Below are positions 31,391 through 40,279 of a stretch of 45,558 bases of DNA, piece by piece (the first letter of the stretch is position 1; every line of letters starts with the position of its first letter). The translations under genes were made by a program, and so were the position numbers. Source of the DNA: Priapulus caudatus (lineage: Eukaryota > Priapulida > Priapulimorpha > Priapulimorphida > Priapulidae); assembly GCF_000485595.1 (NCBI RefSeq), contig NW_014577275.1:327678-373235 (forward strand), written 5' to 3'. The notes beneath the pieces are model-generated. The model saw only the letters and a list, made by a program, of their open reading frames with translations. It did no database searches and had not been told where the DNA came from.

Positions 31391-33065
31391 TATCACAGAC
31401 CAGCGCATACACCACTTGAACTGAACTGATTATTAACGCACTCCTTGCTATCGTTAACCAAACTGCTCCGCATATGGGCCGTAGTTAGTGTAGCGGGAAC
31501 GTAAGCGATGTGTCATACAGGTTAAACTCAGCAGACGAACGGATACAGCAGACTGGATCGATACGTCAAATATGGTATTATTGCAATGAATTGGTGGGCG
31601 CCGCTAGCGAGATTGTTAGCGGGTACACAAAAAATCTGGCTGTGGTGACCACATCTAGATGTGTAAGCGTTTGTAACAATTACGAAACGTCTCTATCGTT
31701 AATTATAATTATTTGGACTGGAGTTTAATTATAGCATTCTCTGAATCTAAAATGCAAATGTTCGTCGTCTGAATGGTAGATTTTTGCTCTATTTAAACGG
31801 CTGTACATTTATTTTATACATGAAAACGATCATGCCACACCGTATGACAGACCTAACAGACTACCATTCAACACATACACCCACATAACATACAATGCGT
31901 AATGTGCGACACGGTGATATCTGTGCTACAGTCTGTTATGTGTTAAATATTCCTGCAGTCTGTGAGCCGGGATTTGGTTGTGAGATGTTTGTTTTTTCAC
32001 AACATTTTGATATTATCTGCTTAACTCAGAAGTGGCTGGAGCTCACAATTTACGCCTTCTGCTTGTTCTAGGTTCGGAGGCAGGGAGGTTACTGACTTCT
32101 ATCAGAAGATGGAATTGCAGTCCTTTCTGTAGCCTCTTTAAATTTTGATTACCGTTGTGTTTTAATTAACAGGTGTGGATAAGGGATCGGGGTGGATAGA
32201 ATTTATGGGACAAATAAGGTAAAATTACAGTACAGTTTGAATTGTTTTATTAGCAAAATATTTCAGGTCATGTGTTTGGTTTATTTTGGATAGTTGCCAT
32301 AAGCAATAGATGATAATATACTTCGTTGCGCCAGTCGCAGTTAAATATTTCTCAACGTTATAATTCTGTTCTATGTATTATTTCATGAAATCAACCTGGT
32401 ACATGTATAATCGCCCCATGAAGTCACGCATCGACGGAGAAGCAGAGAAAGCAATGTATTTTACTAAATTCGCATAGCTAATTAATAATTATATTTTTTA
32501 AATAGATCCATCATATCACATTTTCGAAGGCAGCCAGTGATTTTAACACGCCTTGGCAGCTGCGACAACATAACTTGAGATGCGTCAAAATATTCTCTCA
32601 AAATTACAGATATTTTGCATGCTGTCTTTTAACAGCCGTCCATGTCGGCTCTCTTATGTTGCAGATCCACTTCCGAAGTCTATGTACATGACCAGCTACA
32701 TTGTGTCACATGTGTATGTGGTGTATTATGTACATAAGTGCATTATCGTTTTATACTGGTATGTTTCCATAAGCAAAGGCAGCAGATTACACAGATGCAC
32801 CGAACCAAGTAGTTGTTTCTGCCTAACTTTAAGCATTTCAACAAAGATTGTATAATTTGTATTAGTTTACATTGATATTATGATACATATATAATTAAAA
32901 AGCAGATCAATAAGCTACAGTCTCGTTCGGTGGTGGCACTGAGGCAGTCAGGCGAGTCCACTCTGCATCTGTCTATTGCGTTTTCCTAATTTATCGAATT
33001 TAGATTGCAAACGGTATAAACAATGCTACATCGTGATAAATTCTAGACCTATCATGCTCTTTGGG
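31391..33065 (+). repeat. Foldback interior, tail copy B
   Basis: It repeats 28613-30327 landmark for landmark (CGCATATGGGCC, GTAGTTAGTGTAGCG, GCGCCGCTAG, ATCTGGCTGTGGTG and GTCTCGTTCGGT near 32930) with indel-rich differences. Unlike copy A it continues into further sequence, so it is probably the more complete assembly of the same locus. Confidence 0.8.
32560..32850 (+). repeat. Shared module, copy 4
   Basis: Landmarks: TTGAGATGCGTCAAAATATT, CCGTCCATGTCGGCTCT, TATGTTGCAG, CACTTCCGAAGTC, AAAGGCAGCAGA and CCGAACCAAGTAGTTGTTTC. The last matches the end of copy 2 in LTR 3. Confidence 0.6.
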
Positions 33066-33420
33066 AATACTTGAAAAACCACTATATTCTGGGAATATTA
33101 TTCTAAGTAATATATTAGCAAAATGATTCCCGGTACCTGGCTTGGAATATAGACACCCCACACTCTGCTGTGAATATTGAGTTTTATTGACGCACGATTA
33201 GTCACACAATATATTAGCAAATATATTGCGTGCGGAAGTGAATTAGACAGATGACTTAAATTTCTAAAATTCTAGCTACCTAATAGATCACCTGTCTTAG
33301 GCTATAGTCTCTGTGATATTGAGTTTATGTGACGCACGATTAGTCAATATATTAGCAAATATATGCGTACCGTCATCTCCCGTACTGGCTTGAATAATAT
33401 AGAAAACCCCGAGGCCATTT
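33066..33420. repeat. Local tandem repeat
   Basis: A unit containing ATTGAGTTTTATTGACGCAC, then GATTAGTCA, ATATATTAGCAAATATAT and CTGGCTTGAATATAG recurs two to three times with variation. Non-coding. Confidence 0.6.
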
Positions 33421-33582
33421 CGAGTAGTTGACCGCTACATTCGCCAGGGGCAGCACCATCGAAACGCTTAGCAAGCAGGGTATACGAAGTGTCCAGTCTG
33501 TGTATCCGTTAGTCTGTGGTTAAACTGAGCTCTATGCACAGTGAAACCTCTCATCAGCGAACACTTGGCTGAGCCAGATAAA

Positions 33583-33629
33583 ATCAGGAGTAAATAATAA
33601 CAAAAAATTTGTTATTATCTACTCCTGAT
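33583..33629. repeat. 47-nt foldback hairpin
   Basis: Left arm ATCAGGAGTAAATAATAACA pairs with TGTTATTATCTACTCCTGAT with one mismatch and almost no loop. GATAAA occurs on both sides (before and overlapping the end), as if the hairpin were inserted into a GATAAA site. Confidence 0.75.
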
Positions 33630-33827
33630 AAAATGTTCATATAACCGGGGTGTTCACATAAATGGTTGGGTGGGGTGGGGGTCGCTGTATGTTACATTTA
33701 GACTGTCGGCTAGCTCCAGGGCTATTGCTTGGATAATTGGACCGGTCACAATAATCTGGCTGTGTCAAACCACTGAACCATACGAACACAGTCAGATCGT
33801 CTTGATGAGTCGACTGGTTCACTGTCT

Positions 33828-34037
33828 TTACATTTGGATTACAGTTTTCTCCTCATAGAGTTTCATATTCTCATATTCTTGCTTTCTTTTCAGTATTTTG
33901 TTTACAGTTCCTATAGATATTCCAAAGTCACTATAGCCAAGTTTCCTTGACTTTTGAACTAGGAACCTTTCAGAAGTTTTCATTTTTCGCGCAATGTCAG
34001 CGCTTTCCTTTTTGCACCCATAATTCTCAATTTGCAT
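33828..34037 (-). pseudogene. CENP-B/pogo-type helix-turn-helix fragment
   Basis: Minus-strand frame of about 69 residues with ERFLVQKSRKLGYSDFGIS followed by IGTVNKILKRKQEYENMKL. The pattern (GxSxGTVxxILKRKxEY) fits the N-terminal DNA-binding HTH of pogo/Tigger transposases or CENP-B-like proteins. No DDE catalytic part follows. Could also be a chance basic peptide; moderate to low confidence. Confidence 0.42.
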
Positions 34038-34371
34038 ACACAGAAGTGAACTGAAAAACTCACATCTACAAACTGGCTGATCTAGGCTATTTATTTACAC
34101 TATTATAACAAGCTACTGTTTAACAAACATGGATCCACACCTCTGAGGGGAGGTGAGAGTGTGAGTGGTGACCACTGACCGTCTATAACCTGTGTTAATT
34201 TTAATATCAACAGAGGGAAGGACGTCACCAATGTGTGAACCACTGATTGCATGGTGAGGGGGTTGTGGGTGGATTATGAGTGTTCACTCCTTTGGGGTGA
34301 TTTTGCTATATAAAAGAGGGCATGGGACGAGAAAAAGTTTTCACTGTTCAGAAAAGCAGGGTGTTCACTGA

Positions 34372-34484
34372 TGCCAAATGGATTTATTTACTTTATATAC
34401 ATAACATATAGGAGATAATTACATATATATAACGTTATATATATAGATCAGTGAACTGGCTACTTACGCCCAAATAATGTAACA
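34372..34484. other. AT-rich spacer
   Basis: Short AT-rich stretch with repeated ATATAT; no feature recognised. Confidence 0.4.
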
Positions 34485-34545
34485 GTGTGTGTGCGTGTGC
34501 GGGTGCGTGCGCGTGCGCGTATGCGTGTGCGTGTGCGTGTGAACA
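34485..34545. repeat. GT/GC microsatellite
   Basis: TGTGTGCG, GTGCGTGC and GCGTGCGC alternating purine-pyrimidine run; potentially Z-DNA forming. Confidence 0.85.
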
Positions 34546-34560
34546 CCCAATCCTGTACTC

Positions 34561-34706
34561 CCCCCCCGTACATCAATCAATATGCCGCCCCAGGCACGTA
34601 TACAGCGCAGCGCAGATCAACAGATTATATACAGCGTCAGCGAGCGCGTACAACGCGTGCAGCGCGTGCCGTGCTGCGGCGGCATTTCATTGATGTACAG
34701 GGGGGC
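34561..34706. repeat. Short inverted-repeat element
   Basis: Arms of about 28 nt: CCCCCCCGTACATCAAT leading to GCCGCC at the left, and GGCGGC leading to ATTGATGTACAGGGGGG at the right, with two or three differences. The interior of about 90 bp is GC-rich and itself partly self-complementary (AGCGCGTAC, GCGTGCAGCGCG). It lies next to the pyrimidine array of the right foldback arm. Confidence 0.65.
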
Positions 34707-34719
34707 TGGATTGGCAGAT

Positions 34720-36218
34720 TCTCCCTTCTCCTCTTACTCCTTCTCCACCACCTTCTCCCTTCTCCCCTTCCTCCTTCTCCACCAGTTTCTCCCTTCTCCC
34801 CCTCCACCACCTTCTCCCTTCTCTCTTTCCTCCTCCACCAGCTTCTCCCTTCTCCACCAGCTTCTCCCCCTCCTCCTTCTCCACCAGCTTCTCCCTTCTC
34901 CCCCTCCTCCTCCACCAGCTCCCTTCTCCCCCTCCTCCCCTTCCTCCTTCTCCACCAGCTTCTCCCCCTCCTCCTTCTCCACCAGCTTCTCCCCTCCTCC
35001 TTCTCCACCAGCTTCTCTCTTCTCCCCCTCCTCCTCCCTGTCCCGTCCATTCTCTATCCAGCTTTCTACCCTCCTATCCTTCTCTAGCAGCCAGCTTTTC
35101 TCATCCTGAGAAACCTCCCGCCTGCCCTCTCTTCTCCACCAGCGTCTCCCGGCTCCTCCACTCAGACGCCCTTTTCGCCTCCTCGCCTTCCCGCACCAGC
35201 TTCTCCCCCTCTCTTCCTTCTCCACATCTTCTCCCCGTCCTCCACACCATCTCCCTTTCTCCCCTTCCATGCGCTCAACGCAACCAGCTTCCTCTCCGTT
35301 CTCACACAGCTTCTCCGCTTCTTGGCCGGCTTCCTCATTCTCCCCTCCCTCCTTCTGCGCTGACCAGCTCTCCCTTCTGCCCCCTCCTCTCCTCCACCAG
35401 CTCCCTCTCCCCTCCTCTCCACCAGCTCTCACCCTCTCGCTTCTCGTAGCAGCCGTAAGCTTCTCGCCCTCCTGCCTTCTCCACCACCTTCTCCCTCTCC
35501 CCTTTCCTCCGGTCTCCACCGAGCATTCTGCCCGCTCCTCTCTTCTCCATCAGTCTTCTACCCTTCTCGCCCTGCTCTTCTCGCACCAGCTCTCCCTCTC
35601 CCGCTCGTTTCCTCACCATTTTCTCCTTCTCTCACCAACGGTTCTCCTCCTCCTCCTCCAGCTTCTCCCCTCCTCCTTCTCTACCACCTTCTCCCTTCTC
35701 CCCTTCCTCCTCCACCAGCTCCCTTCTCCCTTCTCCACCAGGTTCTCCCCTCCTCGTCCTCCACTACATTCTCCCTTCTCCTCTTCCTCCTTCTCCACCA
35801 GCTTCTCCCCTCCTCCTTCTCCACCAGCTTCTCCCTTCTCCCCCTCTTTCTCCACCAGCTCCCTTTCCCCCTCCTTCTCCACCAGCTTCTCCCCTCCTCC
35901 TTCTCTACCAGATTCTTCCCTCCTCCTTCTCCCTTCTCCCCTTCCTCATTCTTCACTAGCTTCTCCCTACTCCACCTACTACTACTATAGTACTACTCTA
36001 AACTTCCTCCTCCCTCCCCCTCCCTTCCCCCTCCCCTCCCTACACTGCTCCTTCACTACCCTGTACTACTACTGTCCTAGACTGTACTGTACTGTCAGCA
36101 GAACTACGAGAGTGCTGACGATGTTCCACTGATACGCCCGAAACGCCGATAGACCGCGTAGCGCCATCTGCCGGTGGTGTTTGCAAGTTAATTTACGACG
36201 CTAAACCTAATGTTTACC
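34720..36218. repeat. Foldback right TIR with pyrimidine-rich array
   Basis: This is the inverse of 27072-28612: CTTCTCCACCAGCTTCTCC units, then the mixed outer part with TAGTACTACTCTAAA, GATGTTCCACTGAT and GCGCCATCT, ending GTTTACC. Long open frames in both directions are compositional. Confidence 0.85.
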
Positions 36219-36560
36219 AGTAGAAGGAGTATATGAGAAATTAGCGAAAGCAAGGCTGTTGAGAGAGCCAGATCTCACGCTACAGAAGTGCATTACACTG
36301 TGTAAGGCGGCAGAAGCGTCAAGCCAACACTTCAAAGTACTAACAGATGAAGTGCCACAAGTTCATGCAGTAAGACAACGTGGTCCAAGTGAGCGTGGAG
36401 GCCTAGGTCATGGCAAAGATTTCGTTCGGAGAAAACAGTGGAATGCAGGCACAAGCACAAGGAAAAAGGTGTGGTGACAAGGAAAAAGCAAAAAATGTGG
36501 TCGTTGTGGATATGAAAGACATGCGATGGGCAGAGTGCCCAGCTATAGACCTTGTGCAGT
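36219..36560 (+). pseudogene. gag: Gypsy-2 gag, fourth segment with zinc knuckle
   Basis: The frame reads VYEKLAKARLLREPDLTL and QKCITLCKAAEASSQHFKV, the typical gag region before the nucleocapsid. After a frameshift near 36475 it gives KKCGRCGYERHAMGR with a further Cys, a CCHC-type knuckle with odd spacing. The start of this segment continues the one ending at 27071. Similarity ends near 36560 at the LINE. Confidence 0.72.
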
Positions 36561-36699
36561 GACGTCATATTATATGATGTTTTATTGTTTCCCCGTCATT
36601 TTGGTGATCATTTCATTCTGCTCAGCTGGCTTAGACTGGTACCCGGTCGGCACCGTCACTCCGTCCAGAGACAGGTCCACGTCCAACGCCAGTCCACAG

Positions 36700-37274
36700 C
36701 TTGATCACCATAGGATTTTGTGTATAGGCCCCGTCTTGCTCAACTCACTGGAATCGCTAATTCTGTGAATGCCTTCTTCTCTCGTCATAATGAGTCTTAT
36801 CCACCTACACTCATTTGTGGTGACTTTAATTTGCCCGGAATTGGTTGGCAGTCCTATTCAGTGACTGGCCAACGAGATACTCAATTATGTAGTCAACTGC
36901 TCGATTTGTGTAATAGTCATTCCCTGACTCAACTTGTCACTCAGCCTACTCGATGTACTGAAACTTGTAGGAACATTATTGATTTAGTATTTACTAATTT
37001 TCCCAATTTGGTTTCATCTATATGATATCCGTGGTCCCTGGTATTAGTGACCATGATTGTGTCATCTTTAATTTAGATCTTTCTCCAGTCAAAGCAGCTA
37101 ACTTAGGAACTCGTGAGATTCGTCTCTTTGATAAGGCTGATAAAGAGGCACTTTCGAATCACTTTACTGAGTTTAATGCCTCATACTTTTCCAGTGATCC
37201 GACAAAGAGATCCCTTGGATCTAATTGGTTGCTAATTAAACAGGCTATCACCTCGGGTGTAAACTCCTATGTCC
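36700..37274 (+). pseudogene. LINE apurinic-type endonuclease, C-terminal half
   Basis: The endonuclease nicks target DNA for target-primed reverse transcription. Visible motifs are TLICGDFNLPGIGWQSY (catalytic GDFN block), RCTETCRNIIDLVFTN and, after a frame change near 37020, VPGISDHDCVIFNLDL (SDH block with the catalytic Asp-His). A stretch RLFDKADKEALSNHFTEFNA follows. The N-terminal catalytic part is absent. The frame stops at the copia-2 insertion and resumes at 42944 without loss. Confidence 0.82.
37270..37274. repeat. Copia-2 target duplication, left
   Basis: TGTCC directly before the 5' LTR, identical to 42944-42948 after the 3' LTR. Confidence 0.9.
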
Positions 37275-37443
37275 TGTTGAGATAAACCAAGGATTGTAAG
37301 GTGGTGACACCTATCTTGTTGAATAATAAAAAATTCTTGGCCGCTACCTGCTGGTGGTGTAGGACGTGTTTGATGTAACGCGGAGTTTTTTTTTATAAGT
37401 CTTGGCTATTTATATCCACCATCATCTGCCGATGACGTCAACA
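37275..37443 (+). mobile_element. Copia-2 5' LTR
   Basis: It starts TGTTGAGATAAACCAAGG and ends GATGACGTCAACA, with 6-bp inverted tips. It contains GAATAATAAAA and a TTTTATAAGT TATA-like motif. Same length as the 3' LTR. Confidence 0.93.
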
Positions 37444-38172
37444 GGTTATGGGCCCAGACCGCTGGCACCGATGTTCGATGGTGATGACAAGAAATACGAG
37501 CTATGGGAGACGAAATTTCTTGGTTTTATGAGAATTGCAAGACTTCACGAAACTATTTTGCCAGAGGAAGATGGTTGGTGCTATGCCTTGAGACTGTAGC
37601 CGCCGTCATTAATAATGAGAGAGGCTTCTAATGATGAAGAGAGAGTCTGAAGATTCTTCTGAAGCATTATCTCGGTCATGGTAGAGCCAAAACTTATTAG
37701 GGCTACTATACTGAAGCTACCCTCTTTGTCTAAAGAAACTGTAACGGATTATATGCTGAGAGCAGAGACTGCTGCTGCTCTACTGAAGTCAGCTGGAGAA
37801 GTTATAAGCGACAGTTTACTTGTAGCTATGGTTATCAAAGGCCTGCCGGAAAACTTCAAACCATTTTACACAGTAATAACGCAGAAGGAAAAGACTGTGA
37901 CATTTAGTGAGTTTAAAGTGGCTTTAAGAAATTACGAGGCGACTGAAAAATGTCACAAGACAGAAGCAGAAGGTACTAGTCAAGACGATGTTATGAATGT
38001 CAAGTACGGGAATAAGTTTAGTGCTAAATCTTCTGGCCAAACCCATTATGACCTAGCCAATCAACAGAGCAGCTTCAAAGGTGTCTGTTTCCGATGCGGA
38101 AAATCAGGTCATAGCGCGTCAGACTGCCAGGGGAAGTACCACCCACGATACAAACTTTTGCAGAAAACGTGA
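37432..38172 (+). pseudogene. gag: Copia-2 gag with CCHC knuckle
   Basis: The first ATG of the internal frame is at 37432, overlapping the LTR end. The N-terminal part has APMFDGDDKKYELWETKFLG, then a TAG at 37597-37599 and a damaged or deleted stretch of about 80 bp. The same frame continues with ETVTDYMLRAETAAALLKS and VAMVIKGLPENFKPFYTVI, classic copia gag, and the knuckle CFRCGKSGHSASDC at about 38090-38131. It stops at 38170-38172; protease is in another frame. Confidence 0.85.
37444..37458 (+). promoter_or_regulatory. Primer-binding site, half-tRNA-iMet type
   Basis: GGTTATGGGCCCAGA directly follows the LTR. Drosophila copia uses the same GGTTATGGGCCCAG site, complementary to an internal part of initiator tRNA-Met, with a cleaved half-tRNA as primer (established for copia). 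Confidence 0.85.
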
Positions 38173-38657
38173 TTCAGTTAAAACTATTCGTGGCGAGAAT
38201 GAGGACGATTCAGCAGGTTACTCGTTTTTCTTCAAAGTACGCGCTGAAGATTTCCATTACATGAGCTACAACAGCAACGGCAGTGGTTTATTGGTTGACT
38301 GCGGAGCGACTACGCATATCATCAATGATGAGTCGAAGTTCACAGATTTCGATACGAACTTCAGCCTACAGGAGCATTACATCGAGTTGGCAGATGGCAG
38401 CAGGGCAAATAATCTTGCTCTCAAAAGAGGCAGTGTCAGCATTGCACTATGCGATTCTAGTGGTGTAGTTCATAAAGTTATGCTGAAAAATGCATTGTGT
38501 GTGCCCTCTTTTGTGCAAAACATATTTTCAGTTCAAGCAGCTACTGAAAAGGGTGCAACTGTTAGTTTCGAATCGGATTGGGGTAAACTTGTAACCCCAG
38601 ATGGTACTCAATTTAATATTGACAAGAAAGGTCGTTTGAACTTTCTGTATAACACCG
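38173..38657 (+). pseudogene. pro: Copia-2 aspartic protease
   Basis: The frame includes GLLVDCGATTHIINDESKF. The catalytic box is Asp-Cys-Gly rather than Asp-Ser/Thr-Gly. Cys at this position may be a natural variant or a mutation. It continues with LKNALCVPSFVQNIFSVQAA, the conserved end block. Interrupted at 38657 by a 637-bp insertion. Confidence 0.8.
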
Positions 38658-39294
38658 TGTGACGTTTGAGCCAGTCACGGCCTCAAAGTGCCACAGGTTC
38701 GATCGTGGATTCACACGCAGACGCGAGCAGATACCGAAGACAACAATACCAAGTTGAGTGTTCAAACCGGGGACGCCGGTGCTTTTATTGGCCCGCCGAC
38801 CAACAGGCCGGTGGCCATAAATACTACACAAACTTGGGCTGAATGCCCCGAAACAGAAACAGTAATCACACAGTAACAAGCAATGCGACTCGAAAACTCA
38901 GCATGCCTGCGTGCAGAGACGGTCAAGCCGTCAGTAAGCACCGGGCAGAGGGTGAGTCCAGGAGTGAAAAAGCGTGATCGTTTATCTTACCACTCGCTGA
39001 TCCTCGCGTTGTGTATCTCGGAGCACCTGGAGAGAAACACCAGTGCTCACACCAGTGCTCTCACCAGTGTTCCTCTTTACTGCGAGAAACAGCAGCTTAT
39101 ATACTAATAGTTGTCACGTGGTTATGCCACGTCATCATCAAACAAGATACAGGGATTCACGTTGCGTGACGTAGTCACGTGGTTATGCCACGTAATCATC
39201 AAACAAGGTACAGAGATTCACGTCGCGTGACGTAGGTGAAACCTTACATCCAAATCCCGTTGGGACGCGGATCACGTGATCCTGGTGACCCTTG
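38658..39294 (-). mobile_element. 637-bp LTR-like insertion in copia-2
   Basis: ACCG flanks both sides (38654-38657 and 39295-39298), and copia similarity continues in frame across the junction. On the minus strand there is a TATATAAGC box (near 39097-39105) and CAATAAAAGC (38782-38791) in LTR order, and two tandem copies of about 66 bp (about 39108-39232) with ACGTGG/CCACGT palindromes. This suggests a solo LTR. However, the outer tips are TGTGACG and CCCTTG, not a matched TG...CA pair, so the type is unresolved. Confidence 0.6.
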
Positions 39295-39646
39295 ACCGCT
39301 ACAACCGTAACTTCTACGGAATGCACTCATGACCTGAAAACATGGCATGAAATGTTAGGCCATTGCAACGTACCAGATGTTTTGAAACTTGAAAAGGTGG
39401 TGAAAGGAATGAAAATTGATGGGTCTAGAGTAGATTTCCAGTGTGATGCATGTGTGCTGAGTAAGATGTCACAATATAGAAACAGAAAACCAGATGATAG
39501 AGCCAAATCCCCATTTGAAGTAGTACATTGTGACCTTGCTGGCCCGATTGAACCAGTGGCTCAAGGAGGTTTTAGATATGCTTTAGCATGTGTCGATGAC
39601 TACTCTGGTGTTATCTTTGTATATTTCTTGAAGAAAAAAAGCGATA
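39295..39646 (+). pseudogene. int: Copia-2 integrase, first part
   Basis: Zinc-binding region LKTWHEMLGHCNVPDVLKL (His pair) and FQCDACVLSKM (Cys pair), so HHCC is intact. The first catalytic Asp lies in EVVHCDLAGPI, followed by YALACVDDYSGVIFVYFLKK. The stretch ends at the TA target of the mariner-like MITE. Confidence 0.88.
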
Positions 39647-40277
39647 CAGTAAAAACCCGCGTATAAGAACATAGATTTTTCCAAGTTAGCCTCAACATGT
39701 TCTTATATAAATGGTGCTTACTGAAAAATTAGGCTCAAAAGGTTCTTAAATAGGTTCTTAATTGTTTCTACTTTTAATATGTACTAGCTGAAACCCGCGC
39801 TACGCGCGGGCTTAGTGACTGTGATGCATGTGTTACCAGTACAGTAGTGTTATGTGTAAGGTGTTATATGGAACAGGCTGAATGTGTTCTTATGTATATG
39901 CAATTTTTGGACCGCATTTCAGCCTGAGTGTTCTTAATCGACGTGTTCTTTTATGCGGGTTTTTACTGTATATGTAAATAATGCAGTACTGTGTCTCAAT
40001 AACAATGCCAGGGTGCTGGCATTGTTATTGTTGAGCATTGGCATTGGCATTGGCATTGGCATTGGCATTGGCATTGGCATTGTTATTGCATCGATATTGT
40101 TGAGCTCGTCTTTTTTATTTTACCTGTGTTTCTTTTTAAGTCTTCATCTGCATGGAAAATTAAGAACCTACTTTAAAATCTTAGCCTAAAACAGGTTCTT
40201 ATGTAAAGGGGTCTAAATGGGAAATTTTAGCCTAACATGTTCTTAAAATCTATGTTCTTATACGCGGGTTTTTACTG
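39647..40277. mobile_element. Tc1/mariner-like MITE
   Basis: Terminal inverted repeats CAGTAAAAACCCGCGTATAA at the left and the exact inverse at the right extend to about 33 bp. TA occurs on both flanks (39645-39646 and 40278-40279). The integrase frame continues across the site. The non-coding interior has a (GGCATT)n array at about 40035-40085 and a hairpin motif CCCGCGCTACGCGCGGG near 39793-39809. TA duplication and CAGT tips fit Tc1/mariner-pogo. Confidence 0.85.
40035..40085. repeat. (GGCATT)n microsatellite
   Basis: About seven GGCATT hexamers inside the MITE. Confidence 0.9.
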
Positions 40278-40279
40278 TA

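Larger units (their letters stand above)
33539..34371 (-). mobile_element. Pogo/Tigger-like remnant
   Basis: The left edge CAGTGAAACCTCTCATCAGC and right edge GGGTGTTCACTG look like short inverted tips of pogo-type elements. The minus strand encodes a helix-turn-helix fragment. No clean TA duplication was found at these edges, so the borders are tentative. Confidence 0.4.
27072..36218. mobile_element. Foldback-like element, 9.1 kb, with long purine-array TIRs
   Basis: The ends are inverted over about 250 bp (GTAAAC on the left, GTTTACC on the right; shared blocks include GATGGCGC, CAGTGGAACATCGTCAGC and GTGAAGAATGAGGAAGG). They lead into arrays of GGAGAAGCTGGTGGAGAAGG-type repeats, over 1 kb long at each end, purine-rich on the left and pyrimidine-rich on the right. 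Flanks AGTAGACGG (27063-27071) and AGTAGAAGG (36219-36227) are an 8-9 bp duplication with one mismatch, and gag similarity is contiguous across it. Long, internally repetitive TIRs with a 9-bp duplication are features of Drosophila FB elements. No transposase was found. The assembled interior is probably inflated by a false duplication around the N gap. Confidence 0.72.
20860..36560 (+). mobile_element. Gypsy-2: Ty3/gypsy element with gag cut by three insertions
   Basis: Gag-like segments in order occur at about 21165-21384, 25684-25721, 26930-27071 and 36219-36560. The intervening blocks are a TIR element (21395-25683), a hAT-like element (25722-26929) and a foldback-like element (27072-36218). 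Each gag segment picks up where the previous one stopped, and two of the three insertions have clear target duplications. Gag is then lost near 36560 where LINE sequence starts. No pol was found for this copy in the window. Confidence 0.72.
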
